In this document: piece by piece, positions 38,201-45,243 of the stretch
How positions within the stretch are numbered: the stretch's first letter is position 1
Layout of the letters: every line of letters starts with the position of its first letter
From: Microbulbifer variabilis
GTDB taxonomy: Bacteria; Pseudomonadota; Gammaproteobacteria; Pseudomonadales; Cellvibrionaceae
Length of the DNA stretch: 64,000 bases
Assembly (NCBI RefSeq): GCF_023716485.1
Contig: NZ_CP092418.1
Coordinates: 2,091,001 to 2,155,000 of the forward strand
Direction of reading: 5' to 3'
Made by a program: the position numbers and the translations under genes
Notes under the pieces: model-generated
Database searches by the model: none
What the model saw: only the letters and a program-made list of their open reading frames with translations
Told to the model about the DNA's origin: nothing

Positions 38201-39406
38201 TACACAGGCCATGAAATGCTGGATGAGGTGGGGCTGATTCATATGAATGGCCGTATCTATGATCCGCGTTTGGGGCGCTTTATGCAGGCGGACCCGTTTG
38301 TTCAAGCCGCTGCCGATACGCAGATGTATAACCGCTATAGCTATGTGCGCAATAACCCGCTGAATGCTAGTGATCCTAGTGGCTATTTCTTAGATAAGGT
38401 TTGGAAAGAAATTAAGCCTTATATAGGTGCGATTGCCGGAATTGTGCTTTCAGTTTGGGCTCCGTGGGGTATGGGGCTATGGCAGAGTTTCATCTATGGC
38501 GCGATTGCAGGCGGTATTGGTGCTGGGGCTAATGGAGGGAATGTTTTTAAGGGGGCGCTAATGGGTGGGGTTAGTGCTATGGCCTTCTATGGGGTTGCAC
38601 AAGGGTTCGCAAAGTTGGGATCTGTTGCGAAAACTGCTGAGCATACAATCAGGGCAGGAAAAAACCTTTACCTTTCAGCTAGTAACTTTGCCAAACTGGT
38701 TGTTGCCCAGGGCTCCGTGGGGGGAGTGATGTCAATCCTTCAGGGAGGTAAATTTGGGCATGGCTTTGCCAGTGCTGGTCTTACAAAATTAGCAACGCCA
38801 GGAATCCTTAGCTTTGATAATGTTGTTGCAGAAAGTGTAGCTTCTGGTGTGGTTGGCGGAACGGTTTCTGAGATAACCGGAGGAAAATTTGCCAATGGAG
38901 CGACATCCGGGGCATTCCTATATGCGTTTAATGCATTAAGTTCTGGTTTGGCAGAGAATACGCAAAATAGTTCTTCTGGTAAAAGTGGTTTCGCTGGGGC
39001 GGCAAGGGGAGCTAAAGATGGGTTTGTTTCAGTATTTAAAGGAGTTGGGAAATCCTTTAGATACCTTGGTCGGTCTCTTGGTTTATATGGTGAGGCAGAA
39101 TTTAATAACGCAAACTTTGAAGGTCATGTGATGGATAAAGCTTTATCTGTTGCAGGTCGAGTCGTGATAGAAAACCCAGAATTAGCGGTCGACGCTGCTG
39201 TAGAAGTAGGTACCAGAATTTATGATAGTGCGGAAGCGAATGCTAATGCGTATAACGTGTCACGAACTGTTACACGTGTGGTAACAGGAATTATCTTGGC
39301 ACCTTTAGGAGCTTTGGCTGGCGTAGGGGATGTTACCTATGGGATTGAGCAAGGGCGAAGGTCTGCTGAAGAAATTGTACGGAGCGCTGCTTATGGGACA
39401 GACTAA
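32279..39406 (+). CDS. secreted SpvB/FG-GAP/RHS-repeat protein, putative toxin
   Basis: The 2375-residue protein starts with a Sec signal peptide (residues 1-22, ending VVA). An SpvB/TcdB-type segment follows at about 215-275 (GGQFRVNESGAATYSFPI, ISLNYSSSGGNGLVGKGWAIGG). Seven or more FG-GAP calcium repeats (DFNGDGKQDI and variants) lie around 525-890. YD/RHS repeats run through about 1200-1900. A conserved RHS core, from KDHLGSMDLITD to RIYDPRLGRFMQADPF and NNPLNASDPSGYF, ends near 2035. The last 340 residues are variable: Gly-rich hydrophobic segments, then about 150 residues (from near 2225) with no recognised catalytic motif. RHS proteins of this kind usually carry a C-terminal toxin released by core processing. 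There is no PAAR domain, so Sec-dependent surface display is more likely than T6SS delivery. Confidence 0.85.
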   Translation: MRISLFFLLAFCAAFSSTVVAATGIQKNGYTIYQGDIDDDGREDLYFEYNRPLVLLHGDIVTPLVMPQLPNFVLYLNKDKESYDDPLETTLTDLEVANLQKLEKNLSLFGDFNGDGATDLLLLASMPLIIHAQGNGLPALIQTLSTDNSDDTIAYAAAILASVGVDSIVIQDKNEDGREDITAGDFVFHADESGAFGEYSTPATIQSPNMAGASGGQFRVNESGAATYSFPIATAAGTAGVVPEISLNYSSSGGNGLVGKGWAIGGLSGISRCRQTLSIDGNARPISWTESDRFCLDGQRLIQESGSQYGAVGAVYKTEMDSFATVTSIGGSLGKPSYFKVERKDGSVSYYGNSSDSKQLAGSNVLTWAQNRFEDSVGNPIEFLYEGDSESGHRVRSIRYAYGSGSYEAEVRFFYEDRPEHLRGYTAGYELKTTQRLEKITSSSNGKVIREYNLGYNPVLPFIPKENYKDRTSLLTSIQECVGSSCLPAISFEWLQAPWHQFGEKWEAIDFSPTKHRFLSDYKYADFNGDGKQDIVWIEGYDDDGNDTDIRVKYAISYGSVFVKQDFTGGVFTSEYFTGANVGEDFAIRVLDFNGDGRHDLAIYDPRSNYGGLPSNTWLVYLSRYDTSSKRWKLDSRPITTRRTNKDVIFADFNGDGLADYISISYSSSSGAKVVVRLLESAGREVSIKNYYKFSDEYTSYPLNISGAASMKSSGRLPDTLGDFNGDGAMDILVATSAGFEAAVFDQEAKEFRSIGVLSTTNTSKSPIAIDINGDGLTDIAYPGNSGSFYSKISTGTGFKDLGYLGSSRGSFVDLNNDGYQDFVWPVSSPWNDVKVRYFDQNTGEFIDSSDSRLFDHLSDCSGSATYCGTIASSDMIWFADTNGDGEADYHRYDASSGIVYTRLDNTRDSQYKNIPRNVINKIDNGLGNITNITYQNMRYDELYTRLDVATEGSIDAFYTALNGDWDLPADSHTLGKDKPVLDILSPMYLVAKVESSAPAAAAAPGSVNQSALSSVSYHYHQMKLQAAGRGMLGFQKISTTDNQTGVVTETTYRQDFPFVGMPLKTETRTADGQLLSRASNNWRLQGWNGSGKPLPPYQPYIYQAVEETYDLKDAGSTQGELLQSVTTTNSYDAYGNALSIDVVTKDGISGDQFIKKTENTYGSSVWEKEKGRLTATKVTSTRPGMPSHIRESAFTYYASGVLNGLLKTEVIEPNKPEYKQTTAYEYDNFGNVNKKTVTAPGEAARSARTVYDLSGRYVFESYNALDHLTERVVSRNHFGAPLEVKGMNGLETGFAYDKFGRETISQSNTGADKLTDYERCVIACPAGAQYMVTTHSSTGSWSREYFDALGRSIRTETKGFNSKIYTDKEYDNLGRVKFASEPYFSGDTRLWSNMEYDLLGRPSRVTAPDGSVSSITYSGLKTITTNDKGQQKTEIKNVAGELVEVIDAIDGRLTYEYDSQGNLHKAKSWGKANTAGAHIDEGDGLSYPIVVTIEYDDLGRKIRMDDPDKGEWHYEYTGFGELKKQTNANGHTVELTYDQLGRQSTRIEKSKGSSAPTSDVSWLYDSATNGLGQVEMVMDSVSGYQAVYEYDQVGRNHIQAVDFDGAGTQPSYVTTTVFDGHGRVEYSYDALDSMLDGGKSGTQNFYNTYGYLYKVVDLATGDLIQEVKAQTARGQLKEQLLGNGATSNFTYEAASGRLTKQTSTVLGAFGIQDISYQWDTLGNLTSRHNQSGSKDLRESFCYDKLNRLIKTHIGSSNFSCSGLSVSEQDIRYNAIGNITYKAGVGDYIYGENGAGPHAVTTAGGVSYNYDLNGNMTSDGFDGGRTISYTTFDKASLIKKGNNTTEFLYGPSHSRYYRKDTNSSNGEVTETWYIGGIERIQKSSKPNEIEWKRHLVGTAVYTVKTDKDFKVLSTDKLFLYKDHLGSMDLITDKTGKVVQEMSFDAWGQRRNSANWNALSLTALSNFDHSRTTRGYTGHEMLDEVGLIHMNGRIYDPRLGRFMQADPFVQAAADTQMYNRYSYVRNNPLNASDPSGYFLDKVWKEIKPYIGAIAGIVLSVWAPWGMGLWQSFIYGAIAGGIGAGANGGNVFKGALMGGVSAMAFYGVAQGFAKLGSVAKTAEHTIRAGKNLYLSASNFAKLVVAQGSVGGVMSILQGGKFGHGFASAGLTKLATPGILSFDNVVAESVASGVVGGTVSEITGGKFANGATSGAFLYAFNALSSGLAENTQNSSSGKSGFAGAARGAKDGFVSVFKGVGKSFRYLGRSLGLYGEAEFNNANFEGHVMDKALSVAGRVVIENPELAVDAAVEVGTRIYDSAEANANAYNVSRTVTRVVTGIILAPLGALAGVGDVTYGIEQGRRSAEEIVRSAAYGTD

Positions 39407-39635
39407 TAAAAAAAATCTATATTATGTTTTAGGTGCATTTGTCGGAGTAATACTTTTTATATTATCTTTTTATGGTAAGCAATATGTTCTTATTTTTTAT
39501 TCAGTTGTTACTGTAGGTTTTCTTTCTGTAGTTGGTGTCAGGGTAAGCAAACCCCTGGTGGTAAATCTAATACTTGTGCTTTTTAGTTCAAATGTTGTTG
39601 CATGGCTGTTAACGATAATTTATTGGGGTTCTTAG
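39393..39635 (+). CDS. small membrane protein overlapping the RHS gene, possible immunity protein
   Basis: The 80-residue protein starts at ATG 39393, inside the last codons of the RHS gene (14-base overlap). It has three to four hydrophobic stretches over residues 9-28, 30-48 and 55-76. Genes placed directly after, and coupled to, polymorphic toxin genes are often immunity genes; membrane immunity proteins usually protect against periplasmic or membrane-active toxins. No family was recognised, so this role is inference only. Confidence 0.55.
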   Translation: MGQTNKKNLYYVLGAFVGVILFILSFYGKQYVLIFYSVVTVGFLSVVGVRVSKPLVVNLILVLFSSNVVAWLLTIIYWGS

Positions 39636-39658
39636 TTTGTCCTGATGAAAGAATAATT

Positions 39659-39760
39659 GGGGGTAGAGTAAAGTATTGTCGTTATATGGCTCTTAGTGAG
39701 AATGATAGGCTTGGGAGTAAGTGGCCGATGCTGATTTGTCCTTCGAGAATGACTTTTTAT
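39659..39760 (+). repeat. direct repeat, copy 1 (about 102 bp)
   Basis: This stretch, with TAAAGTATTGTCGTTATATG, GGCTCTTAGTGAGAATG and TGGCCGATGCTGATTTG, is similar over its length (I judge about 75-80% by eye) to 40297-40399. The two copies flank the lipoprotein gene 39772-40284. Such spacer repeats suggest duplication or recombination of a gene unit. Confidence 0.7.
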
Positions 39761-39771
39761 AGTGTATTTTG

Positions 39772-40284
39772 ATGGCTAGGTCTTTGATAGTTTTAATAGT
39801 GCTTCTCTGTGGCTGTTCTCAGGCACAATCAGATGCTGGGCATTCAGATTTGAATGGAAAGGTATCTGGTTTTATGGATGGGGCAGAGTCAACTTTAATA
39901 AAATTGATTCCGGAGATACGTAATTATTCGAATGGTGAGCCTGTCTATACTGATAAGTTTTTATGTTCTATAGATCCTGATACAAATGAGAGGGAAAAGT
40001 ATTATTTCATAAAGAACTCTTTGCTCTTGATGACAGGAGAGGAGTTTCCTTGTGAGCGAGGTATAGATGCTTATAGGCGATACTTTACATTAGAAGATGA
40101 AGCTCTTTACTGGGTATCGTTGGCGTCAGGAAATGAGAGGTTTCTCAATTATTTTGAGAGATTAAACGGTGTTTGTAAGTTGAGTGAGCGGTACCCTGAG
40201 TCCTTAGAGTTTCTAAAGTACCGTGGTCATAAAGATATTGCTGAAAGGCTTGAGATTAAGTGGCTGGGTTGTGATCGGCAATAG
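39772..40284 (+). CDS. small lipoprotein, unknown function
   Basis: The 170-residue protein starts at ATG 39772. Residues 2-15 form a signal with an LLCGC-type lipobox (CSQAQSD follows), so it is an outer-membrane or periplasmic lipoprotein. Several Cys residues (CSIDPD, FPCERG, GVCKLS, WLGCDR) could form disulphides. The mature part is helical and charged. It lies after the RHS gene and the small membrane protein and is bracketed by direct repeats. It could be part of the RHS accessory set, for example an immunity or lysis-protection lipoprotein, but there is no direct evidence. Confidence 0.6.
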   Translation: MARSLIVLIVLLCGCSQAQSDAGHSDLNGKVSGFMDGAESTLIKLIPEIRNYSNGEPVYTDKFLCSIDPDTNEREKYYFIKNSLLLMTGEEFPCERGIDAYRRYFTLEDEALYWVSLASGNERFLNYFERLNGVCKLSERYPESLEFLKYRGHKDIAERLEIKWLGCDRQ

Positions 40285-40296
40285 CTAACTTTTACT

Positions 40297-40399
40297 GGGG
40301 TAAGAATAAAGTATTGGCGTTATATGGCTCTTTGTGAGAATGCTAGGGTTGGGGGTGAATTGCCGATGCTGGTTTGGCTTTCGAGAATATCTTTTTGGC
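40297..40399 (+). repeat. direct repeat, copy 2 (about 103 bp)
   Basis: It matches 39659-39760 with scattered changes: TAAAGTATTGGCGTTATATG, GGCTCTTTGTGAGAATG, TTGCCGATGCTGGTTTG and TTCGAGAATATCTTTTT align base by base with the first copy. Both lie just downstream of one gene and upstream of the next, outside coding sequence. Confidence 0.7.
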
Positions 40400-40490
40400 C
40401 AGGTAAGGCCAAGTTAAAGGCAAGATAAGATCTGTCTTATTTTCTTTGAGCTGTTTTTATTGTTTCGTTTGTGGTTTTTTGGAGGTTGGT

Positions 40491-40793
40491 GTGAAAAAAG
40501 CATCCATTTTATTGTTTCTTTTTATTCTATCGGCAGAGTCGTTAGCTGTGACTAATATTGGTCTGGTTGATAGGATTTACCCTAGTGGCGAATCTGTAAA
40601 ATTCCGGTTAAAAGAAGATTCGTGTAATGGCTCTCTTAATGAGTACTATGAATTTGCACTTGATTCTGAAATTAAAAAAGCATGGTTCTCTATATTGCTA
40701 TCAGCGGCAGCTACAGGTGCTGAGGTTGCAGTGAGGGTTGAGGTTTGTGAGGGTAATAGAAAGTCAATAGATTATCTTTATCAGGATTTCTAA
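40491..40793 (+). CDS. small secreted protein of the YPSG...C family
   Basis: The 100-residue protein starts at GTG 40491 after a GGAGGT-like site. A signal peptide covers about residues 1-19 (ILLFLFILSAESLA). The mature part, with IYPSGESVKFRLKEDSC, AWFSILLSAAATGAEVAV and CEGNRKSIDYLYQDF, has two conserved Cys and a pattern I recognise from many small secreted gammaproteobacterial proteins of unknown role. It is related in layout to the two proteins after it (C...helix ...ILSAA/ALSAY...V.LRV..C), suggesting divergent members of one fold. Confidence 0.65.
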   Translation: MKKASILLFLFILSAESLAVTNIGLVDRIYPSGESVKFRLKEDSCNGSLNEYYEFALDSEIKKAWFSILLSAAATGAEVAVRVEVCEGNRKSIDYLYQDF

Positions 40794-40955
40794 CCTCTTA
40801 AATTTCCAAGTGGGCTTTGTGATTTTTTATCGGCTGAAGTTTTAATGCTTGATAATAAGGTTTTGAGGCTACTCTGGTAGCTTTTGGTAGGGTGGCAATC
40901 AGTATGTCAGGTCTTGCCTGTTAAGTGCTGTAAGTATGGTTTGCGGAATTTTTTT

Positions 40956-41273
40956 ATGAAAAAAATTATTTTTGTCTTTTTATTGTCTTTTGTTGCTCAG
41001 GCTTCTTTGGCGGATACTTCCACTCCGTTAATTACTATTAAAGCTATTGGTACCGGCTGGGGGTCAAGTGACCTTTTTATTGAGTCCAATGAAAATGTCA
41101 TTGTGGAAGATTGTTCAAATGTAAGGTTGAAGGTAAGTTCAACCAATCCGATGTTTAACCATATCCTCTCCATAGCACTCTCCGCTTACCATACCAAGTC
41201 GAAAGTAACCCTTAGGGTGAAAGGCTGTGATGGAACCGATATGAATGCAGTGGCGATCAAGATTACAGACTAA
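40956..41273 (+). CDS. small secreted protein, paralogue A
   Basis: The 105-residue protein starts at ATG 40956. A signal peptide (IIFVFLLSFVAQASLA) precedes a mature part with ENVIVEDCSNVRLKVSSTNP, HILSIALSAYHTKSKVTL and RVKGCDGTDMNAVAI. It has two Cys residues, likely to form one disulphide. It is about 75% identical (by eye) to the next gene's product. Its role is unknown; it may be a secreted lectin-like or toxin-accessory subunit. Confidence 0.65.
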   Translation: MKKIIFVFLLSFVAQASLADTSTPLITIKAIGTGWGSSDLFIESNENVIVEDCSNVRLKVSSTNPMFNHILSIALSAYHTKSKVTLRVKGCDGTDMNAVAIKITD

Positions 41274-41367
41274 TCCCTTAAGCTCTTAGGCTTATGAGTG
41301 TGGGCCAAATAGAATCCTGCGTGGTTAGGATTTGTTGTTGAGTCGAATGATAGTATCGGAAGTTTTT

Positions 41368-41691
41368 GTGAAAAAATTTATTTGCGTTTTTTTGTTGTTT
41401 TTTATTTCTCAAATCGCTATGGCGGATACAACTACGCCTCCAATTACCATTAAAAGTGTTGGGATAGGTTGGGGCTTGGCGGAGCTCTATATCGAGTCTA
41501 ATGAAAATGTCATAGTGGAAGACTGTGCTTCTGCAAGATTGAAGGTCAGTTTAACTAATCCAATGTTTGATCATATTCTCTCCATAGCACTCTCCGCTTA
41601 TCACACCAACTCGAAGGTGACCCTTAGGGTGAAAGGCTGTGATGGCAGCGATATGAATGCTGTCTCTATTAGAGTGTCCGAAGACGTTTAA
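41368..41691 (+). CDS. small secreted protein, paralogue B
   Basis: The 107-residue protein starts at GTG 41368 (VKKFICVFLLFFISQIAMA signal peptide). The mature part, ENVIVEDCASARLKVSLTNP, HILSIALSAYHTNSKVTL and RVKGCDGSDMNAVSI, is a near copy of the preceding protein. The 3' halves of the two genes are about 90% identical at DNA level, while the 5' halves differ more, pointing to recent duplication or gene conversion. It ends the accessory block before the AraC gene. Confidence 0.65.
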   Translation: MKKFICVFLLFFISQIAMADTTTPPITIKSVGIGWGLAELYIESNENVIVEDCASARLKVSLTNPMFDHILSIALSAYHTNSKVTLRVKGCDGSDMNAVSIRVSEDV

Positions 41692-41797
41692 GGTTTGTGG
41701 TAATGATAGATGCAAAGGCAGTGGTAAAGACTAACTCTGTTGCCGGCTGCCTATAAGCTAGGTAAGTCAATGAATTCTAATGACCTGATCAAGTTTA

Positions 41798-42799
41798 TTA
41801 AGAATTTATAATGTGGCTTTCCCTATAAGCGCTGGGTGTTACTCCACCCCAACGCTTAAAAGCTTTTCCAAACGCACTCTCATCCGTGTACCCAAGCGCT
41901 ACAGCGATTTCCAGGTTGGTTTTTTCCCCCTCTCTTAACCACTGTTTTGCATAATAGCTGCGTACCTCATCCTGTAGTACACGGAAGTTAAGCTGTTCTT
42001 CTTGTAATTTTCGCGCTAGGTGCCTTGGGCTAAGGCAAAGGCGCTGTGCGACCTGTTCACGTGTTAAGTTTGGAGTTTGCTGCAGCAATAGGGTTACTTT
42101 CCGGTGCAGGGATTTCTTTGTAAGCGCCTGTAGGAGGGCTTCTGCCTTTGGCTTTAAGCAGGCCTCCACTTCTTTATCTGCGGCGATTAATTGCAGCGAC
42201 AGGTCTTTAGTGGGAAATTGGATTGCCGAAACCCCTGCATTAAACTCAACGGGTATTTGTAACAGTGCCTGATAGCGTTGCTGCAGGGCAAGGCTAGGCG
42301 CAGGGTAGGCGAGTAGTAGTTTAAGGGGCTGAAACTTCCCGCCAGTTAAAATTCGGGTTTGCGCAATACAGGCAGCGAGCACCGTTTCCACCCGGATTTG
42401 CGCAAAATTCAGGAAGTTGGGGTGATAGCAGAGGTTTACCGAGAATGCATCGCGTCGCAGTTCAAAGTGCCCACCTTCGCCCAGCAAGGGGTGGTAACTA
42501 ATCAATTGCTCTATCGCCTCTCCCAAATCTTTTTGCGTCATCAGCAGGTAACCAACTAAGCCGATTTGGTTGGCCTGCATGGCAAGCCCGAGCTTAATGC
42601 CCAGTAGAGTGTCGGGGTAGCTATTGATTACCGACTCCCACAGCTGCTCCTGCAGATGAATAGAGATGCGTTCCTTTTGGTGTATTTGGGACAGGATTTT
42701 ATTGGTTTCCCCCGGTATAGGGAGATCCATGCTGGCTAAAGCCTCTAGTAAAGCTTTGGTATAGCTCAGATTAACGCTTCTGGTGTCGGTCAAATCCAT
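41798..42799 (-). CDS. AraC family regulator with N-terminal arabinose-binding-type domain
   Basis: The 333-residue protein starts at ATG 42799 (MDLTDTRSVNLSYTK), the usual length for this group; a longer frame to 42898 begins in non-typical sequence. Residues 20-200 form the ligand domain of the AraC_arabinose_bind type (GLKLGLAMQANQIGLVGYLLM-like: GIKLGLAMQANQIGLVGYLL). The C-terminal HTH has TREQVAQRLCLSPRHLARKL and IAVALGYTDESAFGKAFKRW with a closing GVTPSAYR. It faces the FMO operon across 117 bp and probably activates it. Confidence 0.85.
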   Translation of the reverse strand: MDLTDTRSVNLSYTKALLEALASMDLPIPGETNKILSQIHQKERISIHLQEQLWESVINSYPDTLLGIKLGLAMQANQIGLVGYLLMTQKDLGEAIEQLISYHPLLGEGGHFELRRDAFSVNLCYHPNFLNFAQIRVETVLAACIAQTRILTGGKFQPLKLLLAYPAPSLALQQRYQALLQIPVEFNAGVSAIQFPTKDLSLQLIAADKEVEACLKPKAEALLQALTKKSLHRKVTLLLQQTPNLTREQVAQRLCLSPRHLARKLQEEQLNFRVLQDEVRSYYAKQWLREGEKTNLEIAVALGYTDESAFGKAFKRWGGVTPSAYRESHIINS

Positions 42800-42916
42800 T
42801 ATGAATGTCCCAAAATAACCAGTACCTGCCCGATAATGACGATCCTTAGGGTGTTTGTCACGATATATTCCTTCTGACACGGCTCTTAAACAAGTCATCA
42901 GGGAGGGGCAACTACC

Positions 42917-44260
42917 GTGAAACCTTACGCCGTAATTGGTGCCGGCCCTATGGGGCTTTGCACCGTTCGAAATTTACTCAAGCATGGTATTCCCTGTATC
43001 GGCTTTGAGTTGCACGGTGATGTGGGTGGCTTATGGGATATTGATAACCCCACCAGCACTATGTATGAGTCGGCCCACCTTATTTCCTCCAAGAAAATGA
43101 CTGAATTCGCTGGGTTTCCGATGGGGGAGAGTGTTGCTGACTACCCAAGCCATCGGGAGATGCGGGATTACTTTTGCTCCTATGCGAGAGAATTTGGCCT
43201 TTACGGCCATTACGAGTTCGACACAGAAGTTTTGAGATGCGAGCGCAGTGGAGAAAACTGGCTGATTACCACTCGTAGAAAGTGGCAGGAAAGAACTCGG
43301 GAGTTTAGCGGATTACTCATTGCCAGCGGCACTTTGCACCACCCCAATCAACCCGCACTTCCAGGCCAATTTAGCGGGGAGTTGTTACATTCTGCACAAT
43401 ACCAGTCCTCTGAAATCTTTGCTGGAAAAAGAGTCCTGTTGATTGGTTGTGGCAACAGTGGAGCGGATATTGCCGTAGACGCAGTCCATAAAGCGAAAAG
43501 CGTTGATATCAGCCTGCGCCGAGGCTATTACTTTCTGCCGAAGTACATAGCCGGTAAGCCTATCGATCAGCTGGGCGGCAAGCTTCGGTTACCGCTCTTT
43601 GTTAAGCGGCGCCTTACAAAAGCGCTGGTCAAATTCTCTTTAGGCAGCCCATCTCAATATGGTTTGCCAGAGCCCAATTACCGACTCTTTGAATCCCACC
43701 CGGTAGTCAACTCCTTACTGCTGCATCATATTGGCCATGGCGATATCAACCCCAGGTCTGATATCAAATCGGTGCATGGGAATAAGGTGAAGTTCTCAGA
43801 GGGTGGATGTGGAGAATATGACCTGATCGTACAGGCCACCGGTTACAAGTTGCACTATCCGTTTATCGATAGCAGTGAACTGAACTGGAGTGGTTATGCA
43901 CCGAGCCTGTATCTGAATGTATTTCATCCTGAATCCGATAACCTATTTATGATGGGTATGGTGGAGGCGGCTGGATTGGGCTGGGAAGGGCGTAACAAGC
44001 AAGCAGAGCTTGTTGCCCTTTATATTCGCCAATTAATTTCTGGTGCGCCGTCTGCTAGTAGATTTAGGAAAATCATCCAGCAGAGATCAGCAAATCGTGT
44101 AAACGGCGGTATGCATTATCTGGACCTTGAGCGCATGGCGTATTACGTACACAAAGACGCCTATTTAAAGGCACTCAGAACGCACAAGGCAGGTTTGCAA
44201 AAAGACCTGCTACCACGAGAGGAGGTTTTTCATACAATTAGATCAGAAGCGACTTCCTGA
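42917..44260 (+). CDS. flavin-containing monooxygenase (FMO type)
   Basis: The 447-residue protein starts at GTG. The FAD site is AVIGAGPMGLCTVRNLLKHG at residue 4. The FMO signature FxGxxxHxxxY is present as FSGELLHSAQY, and the NADPH site as VLLIGCGNSGADIAVDA; the BVMO-type Trp/Asp end is absent. It should oxygenate a soft nucleophile or ketone of unknown identity. It is the first gene of an operon with an epimerase-like and an SDR gene, which suggests a three-step modification of one small molecule. Confidence 0.85.
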   Translation: MKPYAVIGAGPMGLCTVRNLLKHGIPCIGFELHGDVGGLWDIDNPTSTMYESAHLISSKKMTEFAGFPMGESVADYPSHREMRDYFCSYAREFGLYGHYEFDTEVLRCERSGENWLITTRRKWQERTREFSGLLIASGTLHHPNQPALPGQFSGELLHSAQYQSSEIFAGKRVLLIGCGNSGADIAVDAVHKAKSVDISLRRGYYFLPKYIAGKPIDQLGGKLRLPLFVKRRLTKALVKFSLGSPSQYGLPEPNYRLFESHPVVNSLLLHHIGHGDINPRSDIKSVHGNKVKFSEGGCGEYDLIVQATGYKLHYPFIDSSELNWSGYAPSLYLNVFHPESDNLFMMGMVEAAGLGWEGRNKQAELVALYIRQLISGAPSASRFRKIIQQRSANRVNGGMHYLDLERMAYYVHKDAYLKALRTHKAGLQKDLLPREEVFHTIRSEATS

Positions 44261-44273
44261 CAGGAGCCTCAGA

Positions 44274-45242
44274 ATGAACAAACGGGTTTTGATTACTGGG
44301 GCGGCGGGATATATCGGTCATCAGCTCGGGGAGCAATTGAGGAAGACTTTCCCTGTGATCGGGGTGGATATTCGAACTAGAACCGCAAGTTTTCCCGTTC
44401 TGGCGCGGGATATTTGTGATAAAGACCTTGGCCAGTTTATTCAGGCGGAATCTATAACCCATGTGATTCATCTAGCGTCGGTGATGGCAGCGGGCCGTGA
44501 TCATGCTGCTGAATACCGTATAGATGTGGAAGGCACAAGGAATGTATTAGAGGCCTGTCTCTACGCTGGGGTTGAACATATCACTGTGACAAGTAGCGGC
44601 GCCGCCTATGGTTATTATCCGGATAATCCGCCCAAACTCGAAGAGCATCACCCTTTGAGGGGGAACCCTGAATTTGGCTACTCCAATAACAAGCGTAAAG
44701 TAGAGGAGTTGCTGGCTGAATACCGTGAGCGGTATCCGTATCTCAAACAGCTGGTTTTTCGCGTGTCTTCTGTGTTGGGTGCAAAGACCAATAACAAAAT
44801 CAGCGCACTTTTTAGCCGAAAAGTACTTCTGGATCCCGGTGGGCACAATTCCCCCTTTGTTTTTATCTGGGACCAGGATGTGATCCGCGCACTTACGTTT
44901 GGTGTGAGTACTGGGGCTAGTGGCATATTCAATCTAACCGGTGATGGCAGTCTTAGCCCCAGGGAAATAGCTCAGACTCTGTCTAAGCCACTGGTAAGGC
45001 CACCAGTCTGGCTGATAAAAGCGGTTCTCTGGCTGGGTTACAGCCTCTACTTAACAGATACCCACCCAGACCATGTAGCCTTTTTGCAATACAGACCGGT
45101 ATTGAATAACCGCCGCTTGAAAGAAGAGTTGGGCTTTATTCCGGAGAAGACTTCCAGAGAAGTCTTCCGCCTGTTTGCAGAAAAATCTCTCGGCATTGTA
45201 GCGCTCTCCAGTAAATCGCCCTTGCTTGTGGAGGACAGTTGA
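44274..45242 (+). CDS. NAD-dependent epimerase/dehydratase (extended SDR)
   Basis: The 322-residue protein begins MNKRVLITGAAGYIGHQLG, the GxxGxxG cofactor loop of extended SDRs. VTSSGAAYGYYPDN and FGYSNNKRKVEELLA contain the catalytic Ser/Thr and the YxxxK (Tyr-Ser-Asn-Asn-Lys). VFRVSSVLGAKTNNK is the usual downstream segment. It starts 13 bp after the FMO stop with an AGGAG site. The substrate is unknown; sugar or sterol/terpenoid 3-keto groups are both possible. Confidence 0.85.
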   Translation: MNKRVLITGAAGYIGHQLGEQLRKTFPVIGVDIRTRTASFPVLARDICDKDLGQFIQAESITHVIHLASVMAAGRDHAAEYRIDVEGTRNVLEACLYAGVEHITVTSSGAAYGYYPDNPPKLEEHHPLRGNPEFGYSNNKRKVEELLAEYRERYPYLKQLVFRVSSVLGAKTNNKISALFSRKVLLDPGGHNSPFVFIWDQDVIRALTFGVSTGASGIFNLTGDGSLSPREIAQTLSKPLVRPPVWLIKAVLWLGYSLYLTDTHPDHVAFLQYRPVLNNRRLKEELGFIPEKTSREVFRLFAEKSLGIVALSSKSPLLVEDS

Positions 45243-45243
45243 A

